From Ancylobacter oerskovii (GTDB taxonomy: Bacteria; Pseudomonadota; Alphaproteobacteria; Rhizobiales; Xanthobacteraceae): a stretch of 64,000 bases of DNA. The first letter of the stretch is position 1; the number at the start of each line of letters is the position of its first letter. The notes under the pieces were generated by a model. The model searched no databases, was not told the DNA's origin, and saw nothing but the letters and a program-made list of their open reading frames with translations. This document shows positions 24,953 to 34,030 of this stretch, piece by piece. A program made the translations under genes and the position numbers. The stretch is taken from the NCBI RefSeq assembly GCF_018390555.1, contig NZ_JAHBGB010000002.1, forward strand, positions 248,001-312,000. Reading direction: 5' to 3'.

Positions 24953-25255
24953 CTAGCGCCACTCATACCAGCAGCGCGTGCGCCGACGCCCCCAGCGATC
25001 CCGAACACGGCGACAGACGCGGACACGTCTGCGGCGGCGGCCCGGCACGCGACGCGGAGGGGGCGGGCCCCATTGGGTTGCCTCTACCGGCGTCCCATCC
25101 GGCGTTGCGCCTGCCGCCTCGGATGCGGGATCGAGGGGAACGGCGTCCTTCAACTGCCCCAGGACCGATGCCTCGGCGGACGACATGACCGCGCCGATAG
25201 TTGCTCCCGCCCCGGCAAGACCGAGCAATCCCAACAGAAATCCCCGACGATCCAT
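24953..25255 (-). CDS. Small exported arginine-rich (protamine-like) protein
   Basis: A 100-residue protein. The N-terminus MDRRGFLLGLLGLAGAGAT has a twin-arginine motif and hydrophobic core, with a likely cleavage near SSAEAS. After a linker, the last 37 residues are extremely basic and aromatic (RRVPGRRRRRVRVCRRVRD, then WGRRRTRCWYEWR) with two cysteines. GGAGGACGTA precedes the ATG at 25255; the frame opens further upstream but without sense. Similar short proteins in Hyphomicrobiales are sometimes annotated as protamine-like. Export would place this polycation in the periplasm, so DNA packing is unlikely; envelope binding is a better guess. Stands alone, convergent with the tetronate operon. 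Confidence 0.7.
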   Translation of the reverse strand: MDRRGFLLGLLGLAGAGATIGAVMSSAEASVLGQLKDAVPLDPASEAAGATPDGTPVEATQWGPPPPRRVPGRRRRRVRVCRRVRDRWGRRRTRCWYEWR

Positions 25256-25660
25256 TACGTCCTCCATCCGAATGCTCCAGAAGCAGATAGGGCGCGCTTC
25301 GGATTTTGGAACATCCCGCTCCGCCCCCGGCCGGGGCGAGCCAACCATGTTCCCGCCCGAATTGTCATCGTCCCGGTCTCGTGGGGTGATCTGGTGCAGC
25401 CCGGACGGCATGCTGCGGCATGAACCTGCCGCGGGGAGAGACGGCGCGTCCGCTGCCGGCGACCATTCGGGGGCGGCGGGCCGCACAGGTCGCGGCGTGT
25501 GGAGCGACAGCAGCGAGCCGAGCCGAGCCGCGCCGCCTCCGCATCCATGGTTGCGAAAGTTTAACTATTCGCGGCGGCGAAGACATCCTATTGAGACGCC
25601 GCCCCGTGTCGCGCCCGCCCCAGGCAGCGCGATGCTCGGCATGGCCGAGCGCGACCCGCA
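25256..25660. other. Noncoding stretch upstream of the arginine-rich protein gene
   Basis: I see no credible gene here; the open frames on both strands are low-complexity GC-rich shadows. It should hold the promoter of the leftward arginine-rich protein gene, but I cannot point to clear elements. Confidence 0.35.
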
Positions 25661-25927
25661 ATGCGCTCGGCCACTCTCCTCGCGGTTCTGGCACTCACCG
25701 CCCGGCATCGCGACAGCTCAAGCCCTTCAGCTTCGTCCTATCGCCGGCACGCTCGACGTCATCGAGACGTTGCGCCAGACGTCTGCCTGCCCGTGACCGA
25801 CATTGACTTTGGGGAAGGCAAGTACAAGGATCCCGGTCAAAGAGAAGAACAGTGCTCCATGATCCGCACGGATCAGGCCAAGGTCAGGTGCAAGTGCCCG
25901 AGCATGTCCGCCTCCATTCGGGACTGA
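25661..25927 (+). pseudogene. Possible small secreted protein with two compensating frameshifts
   Basis: Frame 1 opens MRSATLLAVLALTA, a signal-peptide-like start, and after 25793 reads VTDIDFGEGKYKDPGQREEQ and onward to the stop. Between about 25702 and 25791 good GC-rich third positions shift to the +1 frame, which reads GIATAQALQLRPIAG, including an ideal AXA cleavage site. Removing one C in the CCC at 25701-25703 and adding one at 25790-25792 would give a single roughly 88-residue secreted protein with four cysteines. Either these are real mutations, sequencing errors in C runs, or chance. No homolog is recognised. The following 136 bp up to the protease gene show nothing else. Confidence 0.35.
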
Positions 25928-26063
25928 TTCCGCCGGCAGCTGCGCGCCTGTACCGATCTCGCCCTCACGCCCCGTCCCGACGCTCCGCCCCCTTGCCCGC
26001 CCGTTTCGCGGCATCCCCGGCGCGCGGAGATGAGGCCGAGTTGCGGAAGAGAGGAATCCTATC

Positions 26064-28166
26064 GTGAGCCACTCCGAAGCGCTGGATGAACGCGGTCATC
26101 TTGATGACGGCATCGATCCCTCTCCCGCGCCGGACAATGGCCTTGCCGGCAACAGCCTCGCCGCGGCCGCCGCGGCGGCGCCGGTCGACAAGACCGGCAA
26201 TCCCTACATAGACGGCCTCATCTACGGCGTCAGGTGGACGAGCGCGCCGACATTCAGCTTTCCCACGGCCACGTCGCAATATCCCTTCGGCTACGGGATG
26301 AACAACCAGTATAACTACCACGAGCTGCAGAACAATTTCGCTCCCGTGACGCAGCAGCAGCAGAACGCCACGCGCGCGGCCCTTATCGGCCAGGTCGTCG
26401 GCAACACGACGCAGGTCCAGACCTACAACAGCGTTTCGGCCTTCACCAAGCTCGCGATCAGCGAGCAGGGCGGCCTCGGCCAGGGGGCGAACGGGCTGGG
26501 CGATATCCGGCTCGCCATCTCCTCGGCCGCCAATCCCACGGCCTATGGCTATTATCCGCGCCAGAGCAGCAATCCCGAAACCGACCGCGGCGAGAGCGGC
26601 GATATCTGGTTCGGCACGGTCTATAACGGAACGGAGTTCGATTACCGCAAGCCGGTGCTGGGCAACTATGCCTATTACGCGCTGGTTCATGAGCTGGGCC
26701 ACACGCTCGGCCTGAAGCATGGCCATGACGGTGGAGCGGGCTTCACGCTGCTGCCGGAAGACCGGGACGCCGTCGAATTCTCGCTGATGAGCTACCGCTC
26801 ATATCCCGGCGGCCCGCTCAATTACCTGACGGTCGAAACATATGGTCATCCGCAGACCTATATGATGATCGACATATTGGCGCTGCAGACGCTCTACGGC
26901 GCCAATTACGACTACAACAACGGCAACACCGCCTATTCATGGAACCCGTCCACTGGGCAGATGTCGGTCAACGGCGTCGGCCAGGGCGTGCCGGGCGCCA
27001 ACAGGATCCTGCTGACCATCTGGGACGGCGGCGGCACCGACATCTACGACATGTCGAACTACCCTGCCGGCGTCGCGATCGACCTCGATCCGGGCTCCTG
27101 GAGCATCACCTCGCAGCAGCAGCGCTCCGATCTGGGATATGGTCATCTGGCGCTCGGGACCGTCTACAATTCCTACCTGTTCAACGGCGATCCCGCTTCG
27201 CTGATCGAGAACGCCCTCGGCGGCGGCGGCAACGATACGCTCCACGGCAATGCCGGCCACAACGTCCTGAACGGCAATGGCGGCGCCGACAGCATGGCCG
27301 GGCGCGACGGCGACGACAGCTATGTGGTCGATCATTCCGACGACACGGTCGTCGAGACGGCGAACCAGGGCACCGACACCGTCTATGTGCGGTTCAGCGG
27401 CTATGTGCTGCCGGCGAATGTCGAGCAGGGCAAGGCGGAGGAAGGCTTCGGCAACATCGAGTTGCGGGGCAACGACCTCGCCAACCTGCTGGCGGGCAAT
27501 GCCGGCAGCAACGCGCTTTATGGCGGCGCCGATGCCGACGTGCTCTACGGCATGGGGGGCAACGACCATCTCGACGGCGGCAGCGGCGGCGACGCGCTGA
27601 TCGGCGGCACCGGCAACGACACCTATATCGTCGACAGCCTCTCCGACGTGGTCTACGAGGCCCCCGCCCAGGGCACCGATACGCTGTGGACCTCGGTCAG
27701 CCGTGGGTTGGACAACGACTTCGAGAACATCGTGCTGTTCGGGACGGCGACCGATGCCGGCGGCAATGGCAGGAACAACATCGTCACCGGCAACGAACTC
27801 GGCAACAATCTCTATGGCGGCGGCGGAGCGGACAGTCTCTACGGCCATGACGGCAACGACCGGCTGTTCGGCGAGAGCGGCAACGACTACATGACCGGCG
27901 GCAAGGGCACCGACGCCTATTATGGCGGGCTGGGCTATGACTACGCCATTATCGAGCAGGGCGGCGGGGTCGACTATTTCGTCGACTGGAACGTCACCCG
28001 CGACCGGGTGGTGTTCGACAGCGCGATCTTCGCCTCGCTGGAGGTGGCGCTGGCGGCGGCGTTCCAGAGCGAGACGGATGTGGTGATCTGGGACGGCAGC
28101 GACGGCATCGTGCTGCAGAACGCCAAGCTCGCCTCCCTCACCGACAGCAATTTCCTGTTCGTCTGA
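26064..28166 (+). CDS. Serralysin-like metalloprotease with RTX calcium-binding repeats
   Basis: A 700-residue secreted zinc protease. The catalytic motif VHELGHTLGLKHGHD contains HExxHxxGxxH (H209, H213, H219), and the Met-turn is SLMSYRSY (M242). Peptidase M10 serralysin C-terminal and RTX repeats follow from about residue 385 (GGGGNDTLHG, YGGADADVLYG, IGGTGNDTYIVDS, YGGGGADSLYGHDGNDRLFG), and the C-terminus ends in hydrophobic DSNFLFV, a type I secretion signal pattern. There is no Sec signal; the N-terminal 45 residues are low-complexity with an alanine run. It starts with GTG after AGAGGAA. No ABC/HlyD/TolC secretion genes adjoin it, so it must use a distant exporter. Confidence 0.92.
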   Translation: MSHSEALDERGHLDDGIDPSPAPDNGLAGNSLAAAAAAAPVDKTGNPYIDGLIYGVRWTSAPTFSFPTATSQYPFGYGMNNQYNYHELQNNFAPVTQQQQNATRAALIGQVVGNTTQVQTYNSVSAFTKLAISEQGGLGQGANGLGDIRLAISSAANPTAYGYYPRQSSNPETDRGESGDIWFGTVYNGTEFDYRKPVLGNYAYYALVHELGHTLGLKHGHDGGAGFTLLPEDRDAVEFSLMSYRSYPGGPLNYLTVETYGHPQTYMMIDILALQTLYGANYDYNNGNTAYSWNPSTGQMSVNGVGQGVPGANRILLTIWDGGGTDIYDMSNYPAGVAIDLDPGSWSITSQQQRSDLGYGHLALGTVYNSYLFNGDPASLIENALGGGGNDTLHGNAGHNVLNGNGGADSMAGRDGDDSYVVDHSDDTVVETANQGTDTVYVRFSGYVLPANVEQGKAEEGFGNIELRGNDLANLLAGNAGSNALYGGADADVLYGMGGNDHLDGGSGGDALIGGTGNDTYIVDSLSDVVYEAPAQGTDTLWTSVSRGLDNDFENIVLFGTATDAGGNGRNNIVTGNELGNNLYGGGGADSLYGHDGNDRLFGESGNDYMTGGKGTDAYYGGLGYDYAIIEQGGGVDYFVDWNVTRDRVVFDSAIFASLEVALAAAFQSETDVVIWDGSDGIVLQNAKLASLTDSNFLFV

Positions 28167-28298
28167 GATCCGGGCGCCGGTGGCTGGCGCCTCGCCCGTT
28201 ACGGCCCCTCGCCCGACACCACTCTCCCGCCGCGACGCCGCCATCGCCGCAGCCCGATCGGGCCTCCAGCGGCAAGCCGGCACCCGGAAATGTCCGCC

Positions 28299-28958
28299 TC
28301 AGGCGTCGGCCTTCTTCCCATATGCCGCCATGAAGACCCGCACCGCGCGGTCGACATGTTCTTCGATTTCCGCGGGCGTCGGCGTCGCGGTGGTGCCGCC
28401 GAACAACTGGCCCTTCACCAGCTTGCCCTGGCACATGTTGAGGAACATGTGCGCGGCCGAGATCTCGTCGTCCAGCACCAGGCGGCCGAGATCGGCCTGC
28501 TGGCGCAATATGTCGGCGAGCCGCCGCCCGCCGTGGCAGGGGCCGGCCTCGAAAAACACCTGTCCGATATGCGGCAGCTTCTCGGCAGCCCCGATCACCA
28601 TGCGGATCAGCCGGATGTGATCGGGCTGCAGCATCATCGTCATGAAGGAAATGCCGATGCGGCGCAGGAACGCCACGGTATCGTCGGCCGACGGATCGAC
28701 CACGAACAGATGCTCGGCCGAACGGGCGCGGTCATTGAGCACCAGCGCCTCGAAGAGATCTTCCTTGCTGCCGAAATAGACGTAGATCGTCGCTTTGGAG
28801 ACGCCCGCCGCCTTGGCGACCTCGTCCATGCTGGCGCCGTCATAGCCCTTCTCGAAGAAGACCCGCCGCGCGCCGTCGATGATCTCGCGGCGCTTCGACG
28901 ATTCCTGTTCGGTACGCGGGGCGGCTCGTCCCGTGGGCTTCTCGACGATCTCGTTCAT
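28299..28958 (-). CDS. TetR-family repressor of the adjacent efflux pump
   Basis: A 219-residue TetR regulator. The N-terminal HTH is RREIIDGARRVFFEKGYDG followed by MDEVAKAAGVSKATIYVYF and GSKEDLFEAL. The ligand domain matches the TetR_C group with ADILRQQADLGRLVLDDEI. The ATG at 28958 has GGAGG 5 bases upstream; the frame continues 16 codons further but without a ribosome site. It is divergent from the HlyD/MFS pair, and two palindromic operators lie in the 139-bp spacer. It probably represses the pump until a toxic substrate binds. Confidence 0.92.
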   Translation of the reverse strand: MNEIVEKPTGRAAPRTEQESSKRREIIDGARRVFFEKGYDGASMDEVAKAAGVSKATIYVYFGSKEDLFEALVLNDRARSAEHLFVVDPSADDTVAFLRRIGISFMTMMLQPDHIRLIRMVIGAAEKLPHIGQVFFEAGPCHGGRRLADILRQQADLGRLVLDDEISAAHMFLNMCQGKLVKGQLFGGTTATPTPAEIEEHVDRAVRVFMAAYGKKADA

Positions 28959-29014
28959 GCTTGCCTCCGGCTTTTCGACAAAGGCCACGGCGGGCCTCGC
29001 TGTCAAGCCTATTG

Positions 29015-29029
29015 ACTAAACTGTTTAGT
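29015..29029. promoter_or_regulatory. TetR operator 1
   Basis: ACTAAAC-T-GTTTAGT, a perfect 15-bp palindrome between the TetR and HlyD genes. It matches operator 2 at 29053-29067 in 14 of 15 outer positions when aligned by halves (ACTRAAC/GTTTAGT). Confidence 0.7.
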
Positions 29030-29052
29030 TTGATATGCAACAGAGAAATTGA

Positions 29053-29067
29053 ACTGAACGGTTTAGT
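29053..29067. promoter_or_regulatory. TetR operator 2
   Basis: ACTGAAC-G-GTTTAGT, a one-mismatch copy of operator 1. Centre-to-centre distance is 38 bp, a little under four helical turns, so two dimers could sit on nearly the same face of the DNA. Confidence 0.65.
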
Positions 29068-29097
29068 TGCAGCGTCCAGCGCTGCCGGAGGGCGATC

Positions 29098-30279
29098 ATG
29101 GCTCAAGTCGAAGCGAAGGCAGTGCAAGCCGTGGAGACGGAACAGCGGCGCGGCAGCGACCCGGTGCCGCTCACCCTGCGCAAGCCGGCAGCGGAAGCTC
29201 CCGCGCCGGGCGGCGCGGTCGAGGCGGCGCCCGCCCGGCCCAAGCGCTCGCGCAAGCGGCTCGTGCTCGGCGCCGTGCTGCTCGCCGTCATCGCCGGCGG
29301 CAGCTATTACGGGCTCGACTGGTGGAAGGTCGGCCGGTTCCAGGTGTCGACCGACGACGCCTATGTCGGCGCCGACACCTCCATCCTCGCGGCCAAGGTC
29401 AGCGGCCACATACTGGGCGTCGAGGTGGATACCAACCAGCCGGTCAAGGCGGGCGACGTCATCGCCCGCATCGACGATGGCGACTACAAGCTCGCCTTGC
29501 AGGCGGCGGAGAACAAGATCGCCACCCAGCAGGCGACGATCGACCGCTATGGCCGGCAGATCGACGCGGCGCAGGCGAGCGTCGACCAGGCGCAGGCGCA
29601 GCAGGCCTCCACCGAGGCGGAGCTCAAGCGCACCCAGCTCGAATTCGATCGGCAGTCGGAGCTGGTGAAGTCGCAATATTCCAGCCGGGCGACGCTCGAC
29701 AACGCCCGTGCCGACCGCGACAAGGCGCAGGCCGCCGTCGATGCCGCCAAGGCGGCCGTGACCTCGGCACAGGCCAATGTCGCGGTGCTCGACGCCCAGC
29801 GCACCGAGGCCACCCGCCTGCTCGACGAGTACCGCACCTCGCGCGACCAGGCGCAGCGCGACCTCGACTTCACCGTGGTGCGCGCGCCCTTCGACGGCAT
29901 CGTCGGCAATCGCGCCGTGCAGGTCGGCCAGCTGGTGCAGGCCGGCACCCGGCTGGCGGCGCTGGTGCCGATCAGCGAGGTCTATGTCGACGCCAATTTC
30001 AAGGAAACGCAGCTGGAGCGGCTGCATCCCGGCCAGCGGGTCGATATCTCCGTCGATGCCTATCCCGACGAGACGTTCCATGGCCAGGTGGTCAGCGTCG
30101 CGCCGGCCTCGGGCTCGGTGTTCAGCCTGCTGCCGCCGGAGAACGCCACCGGCAACTTCACCAAGATCGTCCAGCGCGTGCCGGTGCGCGTCGAGCTCGA
30201 CGCGGCGGCGCGGGCCAAGGCGGAGCTGCGGCCCGGCATGTCGGTGATCGCCACCGTCAACACCCGCACCGGCGGCTGA
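29098..30279 (+). CDS. emrA: HlyD/EmrA-family efflux membrane fusion protein
   Basis: A 393-residue periplasmic adaptor. It has a basic, proline-rich cytoplasmic N-terminus, one membrane helix at about residues 55-71 (LVLGAVLLAVIAGGSYYG), a biotinyl-lipoyl half (VSTDDAYVGADTSILAAKVS, then ILGVEVDTNQPVKAGDVIA), a long alpha-helical hairpin of about 130 residues rich in Ala/Gln/Asp, and the C-terminal beta-barrel (TVVRAPFDGIVGN, YVDANFKETQLERLHPGQRV). It pairs with the DHA2 exporter encoded 43 bp downstream. GGAGGG precedes its start. Confidence 0.92.
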   Translation: MAQVEAKAVQAVETEQRRGSDPVPLTLRKPAAEAPAPGGAVEAAPARPKRSRKRLVLGAVLLAVIAGGSYYGLDWWKVGRFQVSTDDAYVGADTSILAAKVSGHILGVEVDTNQPVKAGDVIARIDDGDYKLALQAAENKIATQQATIDRYGRQIDAAQASVDQAQAQQASTEAELKRTQLEFDRQSELVKSQYSSRATLDNARADRDKAQAAVDAAKAAVTSAQANVAVLDAQRTEATRLLDEYRTSRDQAQRDLDFTVVRAPFDGIVGNRAVQVGQLVQAGTRLAALVPISEVYVDANFKETQLERLHPGQRVDISVDAYPDETFHGQVVSVAPASGSVFSLLPPENATGNFTKIVQRVPVRVELDAAARAKAELRPGMSVIATVNTRTGG

Positions 30280-30322
30280 GCGCACGCGCGATCACATCCT
30301 GTAGAGCGCCCAGGAGGGCGTC

Positions 30323-31897
30323 ATGTCGGATACATTGACCCTCGGTGCCGCCGGCGCGCGTCCCGCCTCCTCGGAAGGGAGGCGGATGTTCGCCTTCCTG
30401 TGCATGGTCTTCGGCATGTTCATGGCGATCCTGGACATCCAGATCGTCTCGGCTTCGCTGTCGGAGATCCAGGCCGGCCTCGCCGCCAGTTCCGACGAGA
30501 TCTCCTGGGTGCAGACCAGCTACCTCATCGCCGAAGTGGTGATGATCCCGCTCTCGGGCTTCCTGTCGCGCGCCCTCTCGACGCGCTGGCTGTTCGTCGC
30601 CTCGGCGGCCGGCTTCACGCTGATGAGCTTCCTGTGCGCCACGGCGACCAGCATCGAGCAGATGATCGTCTATCGCGCCCTGCAGGGCTTCCTCGGCGGC
30701 GGCATGATCCCCACCGTCTTCGCCGCCGCCTATTCGATCTTCCCGCGCGAGAAGCAGCCCATCGTCACGCCGATGATCGGCCTCGTCGCCACCCTCGCCC
30801 CCACCATCGGCCCGACCATCGGCGGCTATCTCACCGACCTGTTCTCCTGGCACTGGCTGTTCCTCGTCAACGTCGTGCCCGGCCTCTTCGTCATGGTGGC
30901 CACCGCGGTGCTGGTCGATTTCGACGAGCCGGACTTCTCGCTGCTGGAACGCTTCGACTGGTGGGGCCTGCTCTTCATGGCCGGCTTCCTCGGCAGTCTC
31001 GAATTCGTACTGGAGGAAGGCCCGACCAATGACTGGTTCGAGGACGAGGCCATCTTCGTCTTCGCCATCGTCGGCGCGGTGTCGTCCGTCGCCTTCTTCG
31101 CCCGCGTGCTGATGGCGAAGGAGCCGGTGGTGGATCTCAAGGCCTTCGCCAACCGCAATTTCTCGGTCGGCTCCGCCTTCAGCTTCGTGCTGGGCATCGG
31201 GCTTTACGGGCTCACCTATCTCTACCCGCTCTATCTCGCCCGGGTGCGCGGCTATTCGGCGCTGATGATCGGCGAGACCATGTTCGTCTCCGGCCTCGCC
31301 ATGTTCCTCACCGCACCGCTGGCCGGGCGGCTGGTGGCGAAGGTCGATCCGCGGCTGATGATCGGCTTCGGCTTCACCGCCTTCGCCATCGGCACCTGGC
31401 AGGTCACCGGCCTCACCAAGGACTGGGACTTCTGGGAGCTGCTGGTGCCGCAGATCCTGCGCGGCGTCGGGCTGATGATGGCGATGATCCCCATCAACAA
31501 CATCTCGCTCGGCACCCTGCCGCCGGCGCAGCTGAAGAACGCCTCGGGCCTGTTCAACCTGATGCGCAATCTCGGCGGCGCGGTCGGCCTCGCCCTCATC
31601 AACACCGTGCTGAACGATCGCTGGGACCTGCACCTCGCCCGGCTGCACGAGAAGGTGCAATGGGCCAGCGTGACCGCGGTCGAACGGCTCGATTCCATGA
31701 CCAAGGCGCTGGCGCCGCTCGGCTCGGATGCGGATATCGCCGCCCTGAAGAAGATGGCCGCGCAGGTGCGTATCGAGGCGGAGGTGATGGCCTTCTCCGA
31801 TGTGTTCCTGGTGCTGACCGGCCTGTTCTGCCTGCTGGTGATCGCCGCGCCGCTGATGCGCCGCCCCGTCCACAAGGGCGGCGGCGGCGGCCACTAG
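30323..31897 (+). CDS. emrB: DHA2-family (EmrB-type) MFS drug exporter
   Basis: A 524-residue major-facilitator exporter of the 14-helix DHA2 group. The first helix carries FMAILDIQIVSASLSEIQAG, followed by ISWVQTSYLIAEVVMIPLSG, the motif C region ALQGFLGGGMIPTVFAAAYS and GPTIGGYLTDLFSWHWLFLV, all typical of EmrB. With the HlyD protein and an outer-membrane channel it expels hydrophobic toxic compounds. The gene ends before a strong GC hairpin. Last gene of the TetR-controlled pair. Confidence 0.93.
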   Translation: MSDTLTLGAAGARPASSEGRRMFAFLCMVFGMFMAILDIQIVSASLSEIQAGLAASSDEISWVQTSYLIAEVVMIPLSGFLSRALSTRWLFVASAAGFTLMSFLCATATSIEQMIVYRALQGFLGGGMIPTVFAAAYSIFPREKQPIVTPMIGLVATLAPTIGPTIGGYLTDLFSWHWLFLVNVVPGLFVMVATAVLVDFDEPDFSLLERFDWWGLLFMAGFLGSLEFVLEEGPTNDWFEDEAIFVFAIVGAVSSVAFFARVLMAKEPVVDLKAFANRNFSVGSAFSFVLGIGLYGLTYLYPLYLARVRGYSALMIGETMFVSGLAMFLTAPLAGRLVAKVDPRLMIGFGFTAFAIGTWQVTGLTKDWDFWELLVPQILRGVGLMMAMIPINNISLGTLPPAQLKNASGLFNLMRNLGGAVGLALINTVLNDRWDLHLARLHEKVQWASVTAVERLDSMTKALAPLGSDADIAALKKMAAQVRIEAEVMAFSDVFLVLTGLFCLLVIAAPLMRRPVHKGGGGGH

Positions 31898-31908
31898 GCC
31901 CGCCATTT

Positions 31909-31939
31909 CAGGCCCGGCCCGCCGCCTCGGCCGGGCCTG
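31909..31939 (+). terminator. GC-rich hairpin after emrB
   Basis: CAGGCCCGGCC, 9-base loop, GGCCGGGCCTG: a perfect 11-bp stem starting 12 bp after the emrB stop. There is no T run, as is common in GC-rich genomes, so it is a probable rather than certain terminator between the efflux operon and ilvD. Confidence 0.5.
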
Positions 31940-32034
31940 CCGCGGCACCGCCCTGCCCCCGCGCGGCCGCTGGAAACGGTTGCGCCGCGCCAATGGCGGG
32001 CGCATAAGCGCGGCGAACAAATTGGAGGAATTCC

Positions 32035-33867
32035 ATGCCGGCCTATCGCTCTCGCACCACCACCCATGGGCGGAACATGGCCGGTGCGCGCGGCCTCTGG
32101 CGCGCCACCGGCATGAAGGACGACGATTTCGGCAAGCCGATCATCGCGGTGGTCAACTCGTTCACCCAGTTCGTGCCCGGCCATGTCCACCTGAAGGACC
32201 TCGGCCAGCTGGTGGCGCGCGAGATCGAGGCGGCCGGCGGCGTCGCCAAGGAATTCAACACCATCGCGGTCGATGACGGCATCGCCATGGGCCATGACGG
32301 CATGCTCTATTCGCTGCCGTCGCGCGAGCTCATCGCCGACAGCGTGGAGTACATGGTCAACGCGCATTGCGCCGATGCCATGGTCTGCATTTCCAACTGC
32401 GACAAGATCACGCCGGGCATGCTGATGGCGTCGCTGCGCCTCAACATCCCCACCGTCTTCGTCTCCGGCGGCCCGATGGAGGCCGGCAAGGTGGTGCTGG
32501 GCGGCAAGACCAAGGCGCTCGACCTCGTCGACGCCATGGTGGCCGCCGCCGACGACCGCATCGCCGACGAGGATGTGAAGGCCATCGAGCGCTCGGCCTG
32601 CCCGACCTGCGGCTCCTGCTCGGGCATGTTCACCGCCAATTCGATGAACTGCCTCACCGAGGCGCTCGGCCTCTCGCTGCCGGGCAACGGCTCGACGCTG
32701 GCCACCCATGCCGACCGCAAGCGACTGTTCGTCGAGGCCGGCCATCTCATCGTCGATCTCGCCCGCCGCTATTACGAGCAGGAAGATGCCGGCGTGCTGC
32801 CGCGCGCCATCGCCAGCTTCGCCGCCTTCGAGAACGCCATGACGCTGGACATCGCCATGGGCGGTTCCACCAACACCGTGCTGCATCTGCTGGCGGCCGC
32901 GCATGAGGGCGAGGTGCCCTTCACCATGGCCGACATCGACCGCCTCTCGCGGCGGGTGCCGGTGCTGTGCAAGGTGGCGCCGGCGGTCGGCGACGTGCAC
33001 ATGGAAGACGTCCACCATGCTGGCGGCATCATGGGCATTCTCGGCGAACTCGACCGCGCGGGGCTGCTCGACACCAGCGTCGGCTCGGTCCATGCGACCA
33101 GCCTGAAGGCGGCGCTCGACCATTGGGACGTCAAGCGCAGCTCCAGCGAAGCGGTGCACGACTTCTACCGCGCCGGGCCGGGCGGCGTGCCCACCCAGGT
33201 CGCGTTCAGCCAGTCCGCCCGCTATGACGACGTCGACACCAACCGCGAAACCGGGGTGATCCGCGATCACGAGCACGCCTTCTCCAAGGATGGCGGCCTC
33301 GCGGTGCTCTACGGCAACCTCGCCGAGGACGGCTGCATCGTGAAGACGGCCGGCGTCGATGAGAGCATCCTCAAATTCACCGGCACCGCCACCGTGTTCG
33401 AGAGCCAGGACGACGCCGTCTCCGGCATTCTCGGCAACCGGGTCAAGCCGGGCCAGATCGTGCTGATCCGCTATGAGGGCCCGCGCGGCGGCCCGGGCAT
33501 GCAGGAGATGCTCTATCCCACGAGCTACCTGAAGTCGAAGGGCCTCGGCAAGCTCTGCGCCCTCGTCACCGACGGGCGCTTCTCCGGCGGCTCCTCGGGC
33601 CTGTCCATCGGCCACGTCTCGCCGGAAGCGGCGGAAGGCGGCACCATCGGCCTGGTGCGCGAGGGCGACACCATCGAGATCGACATCCCCAACCGCCGCA
33701 TCCACCTCGCGGTCGACGACGCCGAGCTCGCCGCCCGCCGGGAAGAGCAGGAAGCCAAGGGCTGGAAGCCGGCGGCGCCGCGCAAGCGCAACGTCACCAC
33801 CGCGCTCAAGGCCTATGCGGCGCTGGCCACCAGCGCCGCCAAGGGCGCGGTCCGCCAGGTGCCGTGA
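32035..33867 (+). CDS. ilvD: Dihydroxy-acid dehydratase
   Basis: A 610-residue IlvD, the dehydratase that makes the 2-oxo acids of valine, leucine and isoleucine. Family marks are [20 protein letters not shown] at the start, [20 protein letters not shown], the Fe-S cysteine region [13 protein letters not shown] (C122), [18 protein letters not shown] (C195), and the late [20 protein letters not shown]. Length, order and motifs match the E. coli-type enzyme. GGAGGAATTCC stands before the ATG. It is likely monocistronic, a core gene among accessory genes. Confidence 0.97.
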   Translation: MPAYRSRTTTHGRNMAGARGLWRATGMKDDDFGKPIIAVVNSFTQFVPGHVHLKDLGQLVAREIEAAGGVAKEFNTIAVDDGIAMGHDGMLYSLPSRELIADSVEYMVNAHCADAMVCISNCDKITPGMLMASLRLNIPTVFVSGGPMEAGKVVLGGKTKALDLVDAMVAAADDRIADEDVKAIERSACPTCGSCSGMFTANSMNCLTEALGLSLPGNGSTLATHADRKRLFVEAGHLIVDLARRYYEQEDAGVLPRAIASFAAFENAMTLDIAMGGSTNTVLHLLAAAHEGEVPFTMADIDRLSRRVPVLCKVAPAVGDVHMEDVHHAGGIMGILGELDRAGLLDTSVGSVHATSLKAALDHWDVKRSSSEAVHDFYRAGPGGVPTQVAFSQSARYDDVDTNRETGVIRDHEHAFSKDGGLAVLYGNLAEDGCIVKTAGVDESILKFTGTATVFESQDDAVSGILGNRVKPGQIVLIRYEGPRGGPGMQEMLYPTSYLKSKGLGKLCALVTDGRFSGGSSGLSIGHVSPEAAEGGTIGLVREGDTIEIDIPNRRIHLAVDDAELAARREEQEAKGWKPAAPRKRNVTTALKAYAALATSAAKGAVRQVP

Positions 33868-33961
33868 CGCGCGCCGCCGCAAGCTGACGCGAACGCGGCC
33901 GGCCACCGCTCGCCTCTCGGCGGGCGGCGTTCCGGCCGCGGCGTCGGACGGGGCGTTTCCC

Positions 33962-33976
33962 GTCCCGCCTCGGGAC
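33962..33976. terminator. Small hairpin between convergent ilvD and the oxidoreductase gene
   Basis: GTCCCG-CCT-CGGGAC, a perfect 6-bp stem in the 163-bp gap between the two convergent genes. Weak evidence for a bidirectional terminator. Confidence 0.3.
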
Positions 33977-34030
33977 AAAGCCGCCCCTGCCCCGCACAGG
34001 CATTGCCCGCCCGATGCAGGGCCGACCGTC

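Noticed and set aside
27180-27920. Repeated GGC-rich DNA in the protease gene as a separate repeat element
   Set aside because: It codes RTX calcium-binding repeats of the serralysin.
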